From: Peromyscus leucopus
Lineage: Eukaryota > Chordata > Mammalia > Rodentia > Cricetidae
Reading direction: 5' to 3'
DNA length: 64,000 nt
NCBI RefSeq assembly: GCF_004664715.2
Contig: NC_051063.1
Span: 148,081,165 to 148,145,164, forward strand
The position numbers and the translations under genes are program-made. The notes below the pieces were generated by a model that saw only the letters and a program-made list of their open reading frames with translations, made no database searches and had not been told where the DNA came from. Positions 1 through 11,765 of the stretch are shown piece by piece (positions within the stretch are counted from its first letter, which is position 1; each line of letters begins with the position of its first letter).

Positions 1-597
1 AGGCTGCTCTACCGAGTTAGAAGTCTAGTTGGTTTATTTTTCAAGGGGGCAGAAATGCCTTGTGGAAGGGCACTGTAAGACGAGGACTACGTAGCAACCA
101 GCAATGTGGACACTGCGTTTATTTGTTTCATTGAATGAGTTGCAGGCTTTAAAGAGCCCTAGGGAGGGAAGGGCCTTTGTGGTTTTTTTTTTTTCTGTTG
201 AGAATTGCTCCTTGTCCTTGGACAGGGTGGGATGGGTCAGTGTACATGGATGTGTGCCATGAGTCTTCTATTGCAGTTGGGAAAGAATTTTCATGAGGCC
301 TTCAATGACCTGGCAAGCTGGTGTTACACAAACTCTTGGTTGCCTATCAATCATCTTTGCTCTCCTGTTCAAAGTTATTTTTACTTATCAGCTTTGGCAG
401 CTTAGAGCAGTGATCAGGTTTGATAGGCACAACCAGGTATTGGTGCAATTAATTTTACAGGCCTTTCTCACAGTCCCAACTTATCCAAGATAAAAGGTGG
501 CCTGAAAGGCCTGCTTGGATGGGTGTTGGGAGCTGCAGCCAAGAGTCTTAGTTCAGCTGATTTTCTTGCGATTTGACAGGGTATACCTCACACGTCA
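1..597. other. Unique sequence, no gene seen
   Basis: No repeat family that I recognise and no convincing exon. A short T-run at about 183-194 is the only simple feature. The open frames here are short and overlap in different frames, which is what chance gives. Confidence 0.5.
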
Positions 598-1551
598 CAG
601 TTCCCCCTCCTCCAACATAATATTTTTATTAATTATTTGGGAATCTCATACAATGCACCTGGATCACATTCATTTCCCATTCCTCCTAGGTCCACCCTCC
701 TACCCTTGCACCCTCCCCCCCCAAAAAAATTCAACAATTCGAATTGTGTTGTCCATATACTCATTGGAACATGGTCAAATCTCAGTGGCCAGCCCCTTAG
801 AGAAAACTGAGTCATGTCCACCCCACTCCCTACCCCCTAAGCCACTAACTGTGAAGAACTACACTTAAGCATCTTTATCACAGCCTTTAAGGACTGTCTT
901 CGATAGCTTCCTGTTTGGACTGCTTCCTTTCTGGGGGTGCAGGTTGTCACAGAAGCCTTGGATGTCTCTCATTCTCAATTGTGAGACTACAGCCATCAAT
1001 ACCATGCAAAAGAAGCTTCCTTCCTTGCCCATAACAGCTAGCAGCAGCACGGACCACAGACATCCACAAGGCCTCCAGCAGGGCGCAGAACACGGACCTC
1101 ACTCCACATGGTCCCTGGCAGCAGCACCCACCACGGACCTCACCGCGGTTTCCTCCCAGAGGCAGCTCAGATCACGAACACCAACACAGCCTCAGGCTGC
1201 AACACAGACCAAGATTACCAACATGGCTTCTGGCAGCCGCATGGACCATGGAGGGCTTTCCAGGAGACTAAATCCAGACAACGAACCGTTCTTCATCTTG
1301 GGTATCTTGTTGCTGAGAGCCACGATGATTGCACAGCTGGGCAGCTGGTTCCAGGGCAGAACCTGCACAAGTTCCAGGCTGCTGCACACCATCCTACGGG
1401 CCCTGCTCGCCAACGACATGCTTTTGTCCACCGTGTGGTCCTTCCATACCCGTTGCTACCACGGCATCTCTAGTTCTGCCTCTCTCTACCCAGTGTACTG
1501 TTCTGTTCCGCCATCCTTCCCATCTCTCTATTGCACATGCATTTATTAATG

Positions 1552-1597
<46 letters not shown>

Positions 1598-2320
1598 CAC
1601 ACACACTTGTAGTATATATATATATATATATATATGTATATTTCCCAAACAACTTTTCATGCAAATACTTATGCAACGAGTCATTGGTCTAGTTCAAAGT
1701 TTCTGGTTTCTGAAGCACCGTCAATACTATGGACTATCACTGAGACTTATCTGGGATTTTCTGTTGTTGTCCAGAGTCAGGGTGGTCTTGCAGCTGGTCA
1801 GTGTGTTGGGGGCAGGATCCGTGGGAGCTCCAGGCCGCTACCCACCTCCCGACCCTCGGTGCCCGCCTCCCTGACCACTAACCTGGCACAGCTGCAGCAA
1901 CAGCGACCCGGATTGGTGCCACCGGCCTAGTAGGTGGTGATGGGGCGAGGAGGGCCCGGTGGAACTGGGCAACAGCATGCCCCTCTGTCCACCAAGGCTG
2001 TGCTCCCATACCCATCGCTGCTGCCCCGTCTCTAATTCTGTTTCCCTCGGCTGTGTGCGGCTTTGCTCTGCCCTCTAAGATCCTTCCAATTTTGTGAGTC
2101 TACCTTTAAAAAACGTCTTCCCATAGGACCTGCCTTTTTTTTTTTTTTTTTTTAAGATGTTCCAGAGTGATCTGCAGCCTCATCCTCTGCCACCTTGTCT
2201 TACCTTGAAGCCTCCATGGGTCCAAGCCTCTGTGGGTTTCTCAGGCTCCTTGGAGCAGCTCTGCAGCCCCAAGATCGGCGTGGCCGCCACCATCTTGTCA
2301 TTCACTAATTTACACATTAG
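598..2320 (-). repeat. L1 3' UTR fossil (Lx-like), minus strand
   Basis: The left edge reads as the reverse complement of a rodent L1 3' end: TTTTTATTAATTATTTGGGA followed by a pyrimidine-rich stretch around 670-730, then the long GC-richer 3' UTR body. No ORF2 is seen. It is interrupted by an AC/AT microsatellite at 1552-1640 and a T-run near 2139-2154. A frame of about 200 codons at 944-1549 lies wholly inside this fossil and shows no known domain. The right boundary is uncertain. Assignment rests on remembered rodent L1 3' UTR sequence. Confidence 0.65.
1552..1640. repeat. Compound (AC)n(AT)n microsatellite
   Basis: An uninterrupted run of AC dinucleotides passes into TA/AT dinucleotides, then a short AC block, then a second TA run. 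It sits inside the L1 3' UTR fossil and probably varies in length between individuals. Confidence 0.95.
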
Positions 2321-2339
2321 AGCTTTGTTTCTACTTTTT

Positions 2340-2535
2340 TATTTCTATTTTTGAGGCTAGCGTTGGACTCACTACCTAGCCGTGGATGACCCTGAACTCC
2401 TGATCCTTTCGCCTCCACCTTCTGAGTCCTGGGATGATAGGCATGCACCATCAAGTCCAGTTTATTCTGTCCTTGGGACAGAGTCCAGGGCAAGCTAAGA
2501 CATTTCTACCGACCAAGCTACATCCCCAGCCCCAC
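2340..2535 (-). repeat. B4 SINE (ID + B1-like), minus strand
   Basis: On the minus strand it begins GGGGCTGGGGATGTAGCTTG, the tRNA-Ala-derived ID head, and continues into a B1-like body with the GTGCATGCCTATCATCCCAG block, the B4 arrangement. Strongly diverged, so an old copy. Confidence 0.7.
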
Positions 2536-2539
2536 AAAG

Positions 2540-2885
2540 TCATTTCATTATGAGTGTGACATTCTATGAGATTTGAGCATTGTATCCAACTGTGTGACCT
2601 CTGCTGCCACCACCAGCACTTAAACCATCCCGACACATGATGACTGTCACCCCTACACAGTTCCTCCGATTGGGATCATCTGTTCCAGCATGCCAAATGC
2701 CTTTGAATTCCGCTCCTTTCATGAAGCAGGAAGTGTCTGAATCCATTCATGCTGCTCTCTATCAGTAGCTTACACCCTCATAATGCCGAGGAGCACTCCA
2801 ACATATTATAAATAGACCACAATTTGGCTGTCAAATCACTAGCTAGTGGACGTTTGGACTGCTTTCAGAACTGGGTGATCATGAA
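2540..2885 (-). repeat. Probable old L1 ORF2 3' fragment, minus strand
   Basis: The text around 2830-2885 (a diverged 'GGACGTTTGGACTGCTTTCAG ... ATCATGAATAAAG' motif) resembles the reversed 3' part of L1 ORF2. Divergence is high and boundaries are approximate. Confidence 0.45.
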
Positions 2886-2914
2886 TAAAGTTAATTTGAA
2901 TATCTACATACAGA

Positions 2915-3215
2915 TTTGTGTGTGTTCTTATGTGTACATGTATATACATGCGCGTGCAAATGAATATAATATGTGCACGTGGAAGCCAGAACTCAATGAT
3001 GGTGTTTTCCTCAGTTGCTCCCCAGTCTGTTTTTTGAGCCAGGGTCACTCACAGAACCTTCCAGAGCTCACTCACAAGGCAAGAGCAGCTGGCCAGCAAG
3101 CCATAGGGAGTCCACTGTTTGTACCTCCTCAGCCCTGGAATTACAGGTGCATGCCACCAGGCCTGGCTTTCAGTGTAGGTGCTGAGGACCTGAATCCTGA
3201 TGTCATGGTTATCTC
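2915..3215 (-). repeat. Rodent SINE-like repeat (B4/RSINE class)
   Basis: Contains a diverged TTTTTGAGCCAGGGTC box and a TGGAATTACAGGTGCATGCC box, then CTGAGGACCTGAATCC. The same composite unit recurs near 15220-15420 and 54390-54660. I recognise it as a common rodent interspersed repeat but cannot name the subfamily with certainty. Confidence 0.5.
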
Positions 3216-3349
3216 CATGCTCAACTTGACTGCGTCTAGAATCAACTAAAGCCCAAGCAGCTGGGCATGCCTGTGAGGGATAATTCAGGTGACCTACAGA
3301 TGCAGAAATGTTATGGTATTTACATGTAATAGTATAGACTATTTTCTTT

Positions 3350-3366
3350 TTTAAAAAAACCTGTTA

Positions 3367-3413
<47 letters not shown>

Positions 3414-3595
3414 GCCTGCATGCATGTCTGTGTACCCCTTGTGCTGGGGACCCACAGAGGTCTAAAGAGAATATCAGATCCCCTGGAACTGGAGTTACAG
3501 ACAACCATGAGCCGTAAATAGGTGCTTGGGAACTAAACTCAGGTCCTTGGGAAGAGCAGCCAGTGTGTGTAACCACTGGGCCATCTCTTCAGCCC
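3350..3595 (-). repeat. B3 SINE with (GT)n tail, minus strand
   Basis: Reading the minus strand from 3595: GGGCTGAAGAGATGGCCCAG, the tRNA-derived B2/B3 head, followed by the B3 body and ending in a (GT)n run at 3371-3410 where the A-rich/AC-rich tail should be. Confidence 0.8.
3371..3410. repeat. (GT)20 microsatellite
   Basis: Uninterrupted GT dinucleotides forming the tail region of the neighbouring B3 SINE. Confidence 0.95.
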
Positions 3596-5040
3596 TGATG
3601 AATTATTCTCTAAGGTTTCTAAATCCATTTATTTTATCACTAACAAGAAGTCTTTCAGGGCTTAGTTTAAGGTGCTCAGCAGTTTGGACCCCTGGTCATC
3701 TCCTGGTAGCAAACCCACGTTTTTCTCTTGTTTTGCATAAGGGAATCCACAGACCCAAGCATCCACTCTGGGTGGCCTTGCCATGTTATCGGTTGTTAAC
3801 TCCCTCTGAAAAACCACACCCCCATCATGCCTCAAGAGACTGTTTCCAACTGGTGTCTTTTCCAGGACATCTAGCATCTGGTTTGAAGAGGTCCCAAAGG
3901 TCACTTTTTTTACAACCAAGTTTCTCCCTTGGAAGGTAAGTATGGTGTTGCTACATCCTCCTGGATATGATAGTATTGAATTTGGTCTGCCCAAATAAGG
4001 GCAGCTAGTAGCAGGCCTGCCTTAGTTTTGTGAGCCTTCCAGTTATTAATTCATGAGGTTATAGTCTGTGAGTTCTAGAATAGGCTACCCTAATGGCTCC
4101 TGGGTTCAGACTCTCAGCCAGGGCCATCCAAGGGTCTCCGAGAATGTACCCAATTTGAATTTTACAGTTACATCTACTTTTCTTGGAAGCTGGAGAGTGG
4201 GGCAATATAAGTTTTGATTAAATGATGACACGGTGCCAAGTTTCTTTATGATTTGCTCAAGTAAATGTGCACCTTCAACATGGGACCAGTGGCGGATTGC
4301 CCTAGTGGGAGAGGCATTGTCCAAGTTGTTTTTTTTTAACCTGGCCACTGCAGTGGCTTTTCTGCCTGAGATGGCTTCACCATTCAGAGAATTTACAGGC
4401 AACCCCTAGCGTTTGTTCGGAGTCTTGTAACTTGGCCAAGTGGATACATCCCATCTTTAAGTGGTTAGAGTCTTCGGGGACTCATCTTGCCTTCACGGTT
4501 TTACTTTCTGGGTCATGACACTACAGATGAAATACAAACCGTTCTCATCTCCAGCTTCCAGGAAGACATCTCCCTATAAGCTTATTCATTATGGAGGTGG
4601 CGCTATGCATCCCAGTCAGCGTTGGTACCCATTTGTGGCCTGACGGAGCAGCAGTCTCAGCTGCCTCGGGGAACAGGGTGGCAACTGCTCTTTGGGAGAG
4701 CAGAAATGCAACAGTCTGACTTCAGCTACCGCTGCTATTTTCTGCACTGTGACTAAACACTCGGAAACAGATTGCATGGAAAAGCCTCTTCATTTTTCTC
4801 ATCTCTCTCATCATAGGTAACACAAATAAGTCAACTGCTGACTTTGTCTAATGATCTGTCAATCTATTCTGTATCATTGCCCCTACTCTGTTTAACTTTT
4901 AATGCAGATACATCTTTTGGAAGCATAGAATCTTCTTCTCCACTTTAAAACATTTAGGGATAATTTTTAATCATAATAAAAAAGCTCTAAAGTATCTGGA
5001 CGACACTCTTCGATACAGTAAAAACCAGCACGAGTATTAT
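3596..5040. other. Unique sequence, no gene seen
   Basis: About 1.4 kb with no clear repeat. Frames up to 137 codons (3526-3939 plus, 3662-3994 minus) overlap on opposite strands, have no recognisable domain and no splice context that I can support. Possibly very old repeat debris. Confidence 0.45.
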
Positions 5041-5044
5041 GTCA

Positions 5045-5190
5045 GTTTCTTATCTTTTTACTCTTTTCTTCAGTTGGGGTCTCATTATCTTCCCCAGGCT
5101 GACAAAGACACCCTTGGCTACATGATTCTCCTGCCTCAGCCTCCTGAGTAGCTGAGATTATAGTTGTGTGCTGATTCACCCAGCTCCACC
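5045..5190 (-). repeat. B1/proto-B1 SINE, minus strand
   Basis: Diverged 7SL-derived element on the minus strand: the plus strand shows TTGGGGTCTCATTATCTTCC, then CTCCTGCCTCAGCCTCCTGA and a diverged AGCTGAGATTATAG box. The Alu/B1-like order is kept but many bases differ from modern B1, suggesting an early B1 type. Confidence 0.7.
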
Positions 5191-6325
5191 AGCTCAGCAC
5201 ATGCCCTCGAGCAGAGTGGTCATTCCTTAAACCATGTGCTACCTTCTTCATTAAATGGTGATTTTTATTTCCTCTGAGGCTTTTACCATATTCTACCATT
5301 GCACTTTAAGAACAGGTTGGATCTTCTCAAGGGTTTAGCCAGGAGAAGTGACCTCAGGGTGAGGGCTTACATATTGAATAGCATTATATCCTCTTGAGAA
5401 CGTTGTCTCCTTGTTTGGTTGTTTATAAGAAGTCATCTTTATTTTGCTTGAATAAGAGTTACCCAACCAACTGCAGTATGGAAATGATTACAGACAACCA
5501 GTAACCTATAGAAACTTCTGCAGAGATTGGCAACTTATTAAATATATTAGCCACATGTGCCTGCTGAAACCTTTCCATCTCCTTAAACATTATGAAGTGT
5601 TTCAATAACTGTGCTTAATTATGAAGTGTGTGGTAGCTCCGTGCAGCTATATTGCACGTACTGAGCAAGCCAGGGTCCAGGCTGCCTCTGAGACATTCTG
5701 TAGAAATGCATCCAGTTGTTCCAAACAAAGGGAAACAGTTAGCAGTCTATTTGAGGAGATGTAACAAAGGCTGAGGATGGCCTGTAGCAGCCAGCTGTGT
5801 AGTGCAAAGTGGAATTGGAGATGGAGTGTTATTGGAAACCTGGGAACAGTGTTACGAATGGTTATTAAGTCTTACACACACCAATGTTTTCTACATCTGT
5901 GATATGATAGGGAACTCACTAAGGGAGTTGGCTCATGCAGTCACGGAGGCTTAGAATTCATGACAGGCCTGCAAGGGGGGGGATGCTGTAATGTGTCATT
6001 GGCTTAGTCCGCATTTGTGAGTTCAAGGGCCTGGAGACCCGTGCTGTGAGTCCTGAAGGCCAAAGGCCAGGGAGTGACTCTGGGTTTGGATAAAGGCCTT
6101 CTACACTCTGGAGCTAGTTCAAAACAGGATGCTGATGTTAGATGCCAAATAGATCGACATTCCGGAAGCATTTTCCTTCCAGAACAGACTTCTCTTTTCA
6201 GACTGCCAAAGTCACCTGACCCAAAGGACACAGGATCAACACCAGGAGCTGATGTTTTAGGTAAACCTTCTTGCTCCAGGAGAGGCAGCCTCCTCCCGAC
6301 TTCACAGAGAAAGAGTCAATCTGTT
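5191..6325. other. Unique sequence, no gene seen
   Basis: No repeat I can name. Includes a G-run at about 5977-5983. Small frames around 6004-6352 overlap on both strands and look like chance. Confidence 0.45.
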
Positions 6326-6512
6326 GGGCTGGAGAGATGGCTCAGCGGTTAAGAGCACTGGCTGCTCCTCCAGAGGACCTGAGTTCCAATTCCCAGCATC
6401 CACATGGTGGTTCATGACCATCTATAGTGGAATCTGGTGCCCTCTTCTGGCATAAAGGTGTACATGCAGATATTGCATTCATATACATAAAATAAATAAA
6501 TCTTTAAAAAAT
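6326..6512 (+). repeat. B2 SINE, plus strand
   Basis: Starts GGGCTGGAGAGATGGCTCAG (tRNA-derived promoter region), has CCTCTTCTGGC in the body and ends with AATAAATAAATCTTTAAAAA, the normal B2 tail with polyadenylation signals. The flanks AAGAGTCAATCTGTT and AAGAGTGACTCTGCA look like a diverged target-site duplication. Confidence 0.9.
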
Positions 6513-6579
6513 AAAGAGTGACTCTGCAGTCAAGACTCACAGCGGCACTGGTGAAGCAGGTGCTCCTTTCCTCTAAATA

Positions 6580-6815
6580 AATAGTGTTTATTTATTTGTT
6601 TACTTTTCTTAGGGTGTGTATGTGATTGTGTAAGAGTACCTACACAAGACATGCACAATGTGTGCCGAGAGGCATGTGTGGAGATCAGAGGATAATTTTT
6701 GGAGAATCAGCTCTCTCCTTCTACCATGGGGGTCCCAGGAATCCAACTCAAGTCATCGGACATGTCGGCAAGTGCCTTCACTGGTACAGCCATCTTGCTG
6801 TGCCTAAATTCTTCT
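6580..6815 (-). repeat. RSINE1-type SINE, minus strand
   Basis: The plus strand shows GGAGATCAGAGGATAATTTT, CTCTCTCCTTCTACCATG and a diverged AACTCAAGTCATCGG block in the order of a reversed RSINE1/B3-like tRNA-derived SINE. Left boundary approximate. Confidence 0.6.
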
Positions 6816-6898
6816 GTGTTGTGGCCTCACCTTCTCAAAAGGAGCTGGCCATTGTCAAATGATCCGGGAGAGTGACCAGATCCATCAGGGGGCTGTGC

Positions 6899-6923
6899 TG
6901 TGTGTGTGTGTGTGTGTGTGTGT
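6899..6923. repeat. (TG)n microsatellite
   Basis: About twelve TG units. Confidence 0.9.
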
Positions 6924-7159
6924 CATATTGTGGAAGGCCTGCCTTTCCCCCCCTATGCATTCCATTCGATGTGCTTGACTCCACCCTCCAGAACAGCCTC
7001 TTTCACGTTACGGCTTGGTAGGAGAATGGGTTAATGTGGCACAGCCCCGCAGCACTTTGGTCTCATGCAGGGGCCACACACCCTGCTCCATGGCACAAAA
7101 CTCCTGAGCACGCCCTAAAGGGGGCAGTGCCCAGGCTCACAGACCCTATGTTAGCCAAC

Positions 7160-7524
7160 TCTCTGTCACGGGATAAAAATCCTGCCATAGACAACTTATG
7201 AAGAGGAAAGGTCTCCTTGGCTCATAGTTGTGGTGGTTCCAGTGGGTGGGTGGTGGAATTTGGTCCATGCTAAGGAGTTGACACCATGGCAGGATGCGGG
7301 TGGTGGAGGAAGCTGAGGGTGGAGGAAGCTGCTCACCTTGCTATAACTTGCAAGCTAATAGAAAGACAGGAAGGACTTGGTTCCTAGTGTCTCAGTGAAG
7401 TGCACACCCCCAGTAACCTAACTTCCTTCCATTAGGACTTATCTATTAGGAGTACCACCATGGCCCAGGAGTGCCGCTGGCCCACAGCTGAGCAATTCAC
7501 ACATAGGCCTTCTCAGACAACATT
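7160..7524 (-). repeat. ERVL-MaLR LTR (MT/ORR1-like), minus strand
   Basis: Shows, in reverse orientation, the landmarks of rodent MaLR LTRs: a diverged TAGACAACTTATGAAGAGGA start, 'GGCTCATAGTTGTGGTGGTTCC', CACCATGGCAGGATG and a distal CTAACTTCCTTCC block. Diverged. The solo LTR at 7531 inserted at or just beyond its right edge. Confidence 0.6.
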
Positions 7525-8010
7525 CAAGAGTGTGGTTGATATATTGTGCCCCCCAATAAACTTATCTGGGGGTCAGAGAACAGAACAGCCACTATATTAA
7601 ACATAGATTTAGGCAGTGGTAGCACACACCTTTAATCCTAGCATTCCGGAGGCAGAGGTCCGTCTGGGTCTCTGTGAGTTCAAAGCCACACTGGAAACAA
7701 CTGGGTATGGTGACTCACGCCTTTAATCCCAGGAAGTGCTGGCCGGAAGCAGAAAGGTATATAAGGCATGAGGACCAGGAACTAGAGCCTGGTTAAGCTT
7801 TTAGGCTTTTAGCAGCAGTTCAGCTGAGATCCATTTGGATGAGGACTCAGAGACTTCCAGTCTGAGGAAACAGGATCAGCTGAGGAATTGGTGAGGTGAG
7901 GCTGGCCGTGACTTGTTCTGTTTCTCTGATCTTTCAGCGTTCACCCCAATATTTGGCTCCCGGGTTTGTTTTTATTAATAAGACCTTTTAAGACTCATGC
8001 TACCCAAGAG
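7525..8010 (+). mobile_element. Solo LTR (ERVK-like, B1-containing cricetid family)
   Basis: The LTR body is 7531-8004 (474 bp). It starts TGTGGTTGATATATTG, ends ATGCTACC, and is bracketed by a perfect 6-bp duplication CAAGAG (7525-7530 and 8005-8010), the length typical of class II (ERVK-like) integration. Inside are two B1-like segments with CACACCTTTAATCC-type boxes (about 7625-7690 and 7717-7740) and a TATA box GTATATAAGG near 7757. An AATAAA at 7556-7561 lies close to the 5' edge, too early to act as the normal LTR polyadenylation signal. No internal retroviral sequence flanks it, so it is a solo LTR left by LTR-LTR recombination. Confidence 0.75.
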
Positions 8011-8744
8011 TCAAAGTGTCTAAGAACTGTAGTGACCTAAATAGGGAAGAAGTGGGCAGAGCCAGCTGCAAATCCCAGGTGCCACCTGCAGAACTGAGAG
8101 GGCCCTGACGAGGGAGGGTCCTTGTCTGAGAGCAAGGAGGGACCAGAGGTCTGCCCTGCTAGTAGATCCAAAGCCTGCACAAGATCTGGGTAGCTAGTTC
8201 TCTTTAACACGCTGGGCAAGGATGGGCTGTCATCCTGCCTTGCAAACCCACCAATCCTCGGTGCCGGCCCTCAGGGCTTCTCTCTTTCGTTGTGAACATT
8301 GGCACCTGGTGCATTTGAAGGGGCATCGAAAGACCTCATCCTTGGGGCCTCCTCACCCACAGCACCAGAAGTCAGGAGTGGGAAGTCCCAACCCTACAAC
8401 TGGCGGAGCCCAGGAGGATGGGGCACTGAGCCCATCACAAAACCCTCACCCATTTGCCAAACCTTATGTGCGTATGGATATTAAAATAGCTACCTTCTGC
8501 AACATCTGATTGCAAAACCACGCACAAACTTACTGAGGCTAAGCTTTTCTCCCCCCTACTCATCTATTTTTGGTCTTTGCCTTTCCTGCTTTGATTGAGT
8601 GTTGTATAAAACACCGCTTACTCCCATCCCAATTTTATAATAAATACATTTAAGTGTCCCCATCTCCAAAATCAAATGCAGTTTTTTTTATTACTACATA
8701 TAAGTTGGCTTGCTGATTTGGCATAAAAATATATCTTCTGGAAG
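8011..8744. other. Unique sequence, no gene seen
   Basis: No repeat recognised. A 95-codon frame at 8222-8509 has no recognisable motif and overlaps another frame. Confidence 0.45.
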
Positions 8745-8823
8745 CAGGGTTATAGCTCCGTGGTAGAGCATGGGCTTATCATAGTTGAAGCCCTGAGTTT
8801 AATCCTTAGCACCAAAAAATAAT
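8745..8823 (+). repeat. ID SINE, plus strand
   Basis: A tRNA-Ala/BC1-like unit: TATAGCTCCGTGGTAGAGCA (A box region), a diverged GTTTAATCC B-box region and CACCAAAAAA tail. Several substitutions from the young ID sequence. This is a SINE, not a tRNA gene. Confidence 0.8.
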
Positions 8824-10636
8824 TTCTAATCTTATGGATCTCTACTGAGACACAGATGCAGATAGTTCAAGCATTAAAATCAGCGCTTCTCCTACCTCAG
8901 GCTTCAAAGCCCTTGGGAAGCTGGTGTACATGCCCTCTTGCCCCAGAGAAAGTTGACACTTGGGGTTCCTACCTCTTCTCAGAATCCTAGGGATCCCAGC
9001 AGACAGTCTCCTAGAGAACTTACTCTCAGGGAACTTTGGAGCTGAACTATCGAACAAAAAGCTCAGCAACCAGAATTCATTCCAACAGCCTGCAGGACTA
9101 ATGAGGAATATCCATTCCCAAATTTGCACACCAGGCCAGATGTGGGAAGTCACATGTCCTTGCAGCTTCCCTCAGGATGGCTCTGGTTGGATGGAGCATG
9201 GCTAGTCCTTGTCAACGCTTGTGCCTCTTCAAGACCAGACTTCTGGACAGATAGCAAAGAAGGAACCTGAAGTAGGAACAGCAGGTAGAGGTGGCCCACG
9301 AAGGACCCAGGCCAAGTGACAAGAACTGCCAATGGCCTTCTCAGCCCATTGTTGGAGTCTGCCACCAAGGCTGTGTCTGCAGGGAGCCGAAGACAGAGCC
9401 TGACGTACAACGTACCAGGTCTGTGCCTGGATTTTCTTCCCTGCTACTAAATGGGGGAGGGGCAAAGGGCTCCAAGACTTTTAAAGACAAGGGCAGGCAT
9501 AGTACAGCTGTGGTAGCATTAACACCGGGCTACCAGAAAAGCAGTAATGTAAACTCTCAGCATGGCTACCGACAACTGGGGAATGCCCAGTACTCACGTT
9601 TAGGGGATTATGGGAAATGGTGCATGGATTTAAAGGAAAGCACTGTCTGGTCCATCTGCGCTTCCTCTCCACCCCTCTCCATCACGGCGGGGAAGACTTG
9701 ACTCTTGGGTTTGTTCCTCTGTGACAGTGGGACATTGAGTGGGACATTGAGAGGCGGCTTTGTGACAGGCTGTCTGGCTGACAGCAAGCGCTTGAGGGCT
9801 TCTGTGTTGGTGTCATTTGTCATACTTAAGTGTGGGTGGAGCAGACTTCCACTTGAGGGGGTGGTACTCTCAGAGGGGCTTGTGTCAGGGACAACCCACT
9901 CTTCTCATTTCAATACCAGGACAGTTAGGAACAAAGCAGACAAGCCTTCCTTCCAAAGGCTGCGATGGACGCACAGGCTTTCTTCCCCTGCAACTTGCGG
10001 TACACTTTCAGCTAAATTAAAAAAAAAAATGTTTAACCTGACGTTTCACCACATTTTACTATGAAACATTTACACGTGGGAAAGTTAAACAAAACGCTGA
10101 GGGATTTTCTAGACCCCAAGCTACAGTAGACGGACATCTGGCTGGAAAAGGCAGCCAGGCTCTCAGGTCTAGGCAAGCATGTCCAGAGGCATGCCTCTTA
10201 GCTCCATTTTGCATCTGCAACTCAAATCCTAGGAAATATTTTAGTAGGTGACCAAATGGGGACTCAATAGAGGGTGGGGTGGTAAGAAGGAAGCCTGGCT
10301 GGAGAGCTCAGGGCCGGGAGCTGATGCTGTGAGTGCCTTGAGGGCTGTCTTCCATGTATTTGTGTCTGTGTTCGGAAGAAGTTGCAATCCAGACACACGC
10401 AGCACAAGCAAGGCTGGGATCTGGGGACCATAGACACTCTGATGGAGATACCTCCAGCACCCCAGAAACTCAGCTGCTGCCGAGTGGGGAAGGGTGTTAT
10501 CTAGTGTTGCAGGAGGTCTCTGTAGGGGGCAGTCTCAGGCGGCAGAATCTTGGACAAGGAAGCTGTGGCTGATGCCCTCTGCACACACTGTTAACATCCT
10601 TATTCTGGCTAAGGGAAGGCTTTGCCATTCTCATGG
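8824..10636. other. Unique sequence, no gene seen
   Basis: Long stretch with no repeat that I can identify with confidence. Overlapping frames of 60-136 codons on both strands (for example 9291-9701) show no domain. A small direct repeat GTGGGACATTGAG occurs at about 9727-9750. An A-run lies near 10019-10029. Confidence 0.45.
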
Positions 10637-10880
10637 GCCTGAGGCAGTGGTTCTCAGCCTTCCTGATCCTGTGACCTTTTGTTACGATTCCTCATGTTGT
10701 GGTGACCCCCCCCAACCGTAACATTACTTTTGTTGCTACTTCATAACTGTAATTTTGCTACTGTTATGAATTGTAATATAAATATCCGATATGCAGGAGA
10801 TCTGATATACAATCCCGTGAAATGGTCTTTTGACCCCCAGGGGGGTCTTGACCCACAGGTTGAGAACTGCTGGTCTAAGG
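10637..10880 (+). mobile_element. URR1-type hAT-Charlie MITE
   Basis: The element is 10645-10872. Its left end CAGTGGTTCTCAGCC pairs with the right end GGTTGAGAACTGCTG as terminal inverted repeats. The flanks GCCTGAGG (10637-10644) and GTCTAAGG (10873-10880) match at 6 of 8 positions, the 8-bp duplication expected for hAT elements. It is a non-autonomous fossil without a transposase. Confidence 0.9.
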
Positions 10881-11380
10881 TGTTGGCATCTGGGACAAGA
10901 CTGTAATCATGCCAATGGTGCATAGATGCGCACTCACTAAAGACTTCACCTGCTCTCCACACAGGCCTACCTGAAGGCTCAGACAAGCAAAGCTATAAGA
11001 GAGCTTCCTTCTAGCAGGACTGGGAAATGGGCAGCTCACTGGACAGAAGGCCTTTTCCTCATGCCCCCTTAATTCCCAGCTGAACACACTAAGCTATCTG
11101 GCCACCACAGCTTCAGCAGCCCAGAGGTGTATTTTTCCTTTGTTAGAGGACCAAGTGAAGGCTGATGGGAGTGAGCTCCACCCTCACCCTCCAGCACCTT
11201 GTGACCGAATGCTGTACTCAGTTTGTCCTCTGGGGCGTCTACCCCCATTCTCAGTCATAAAGGAGAAAAAGGGTCTTAAAGAGGCAGGACCTGAGGAAGG
11301 CAACCTTCAGACTCACACAGAGAGTGGGGAGCAGACAACTGGCTAGACTCAACAATGCCAAAAAGTTTTGAAGGGCTCTA
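10881..11380. other. Unique sequence, no gene seen
   Basis: No repeat or coding feature that I can support. Confidence 0.4.
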
Positions 11381-11765
11381 ACAGTTCCAAACATGGCACT
11401 GGCAGGTCCTTCCTTTCCCTTCTTCTTTCTTGTGCTAAAGCCACCAAGGTCCAGCTCCTTATTTGGCCACCTCCTCATGCCTGACTCATTCCTGAGGCTG
11501 ACCACCAAGGTCCAGCCATCAAAATTCATTGTTTGGCTACACTGAGTAGGATATCTGATTAGGATTTACCAGTTCATCCTAGCATGGACTCCCCGTTTTC
11601 TCCTTAAAACCACGACTGTACAGCTACCTGCTGCTGTCTTTGCTCTGTTCCAAGGCAGCCTCCTGCTTGCCCCTCTAGGGTAATAAAATCTCCTTTGTGC
11701 TGAAAATTCAGTGTCTGGGTGTTTTCTGTGCCGACTTCGAGGCCCCTTCAAGTTTTAATTAGTGC
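11381..11765 (+). repeat. ERV-type LTR, plus strand
   Basis: Contains a short internal duplication of CACCAAGGTCCAGC (11439 and 11501 areas), then CCTTAAAACC, AATAAAATCTCCTTTGTGCTG (polyadenylation signal) and GTGTCTGGGTGTTTTCTGTG, the order of an LTR R/U5 region. I recognise it as a rodent LTR but cannot name the family, and no target duplication was found. Confidence 0.55.

Noticed and set aside
944..1549. 201-codon plus-strand open frame, the longest in the window
   Set aside because: It lies wholly inside a reversed L1 3' UTR fossil, is overlapped by other frames, and shows no domain or codon signal that I can recognise.
8745..8823. tRNA gene
   Set aside because: The A/B-box-like text belongs to an ID SINE with an A-rich tail and many substitutions. 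The B2/B3 heads were rejected as tRNAs for the same reason.
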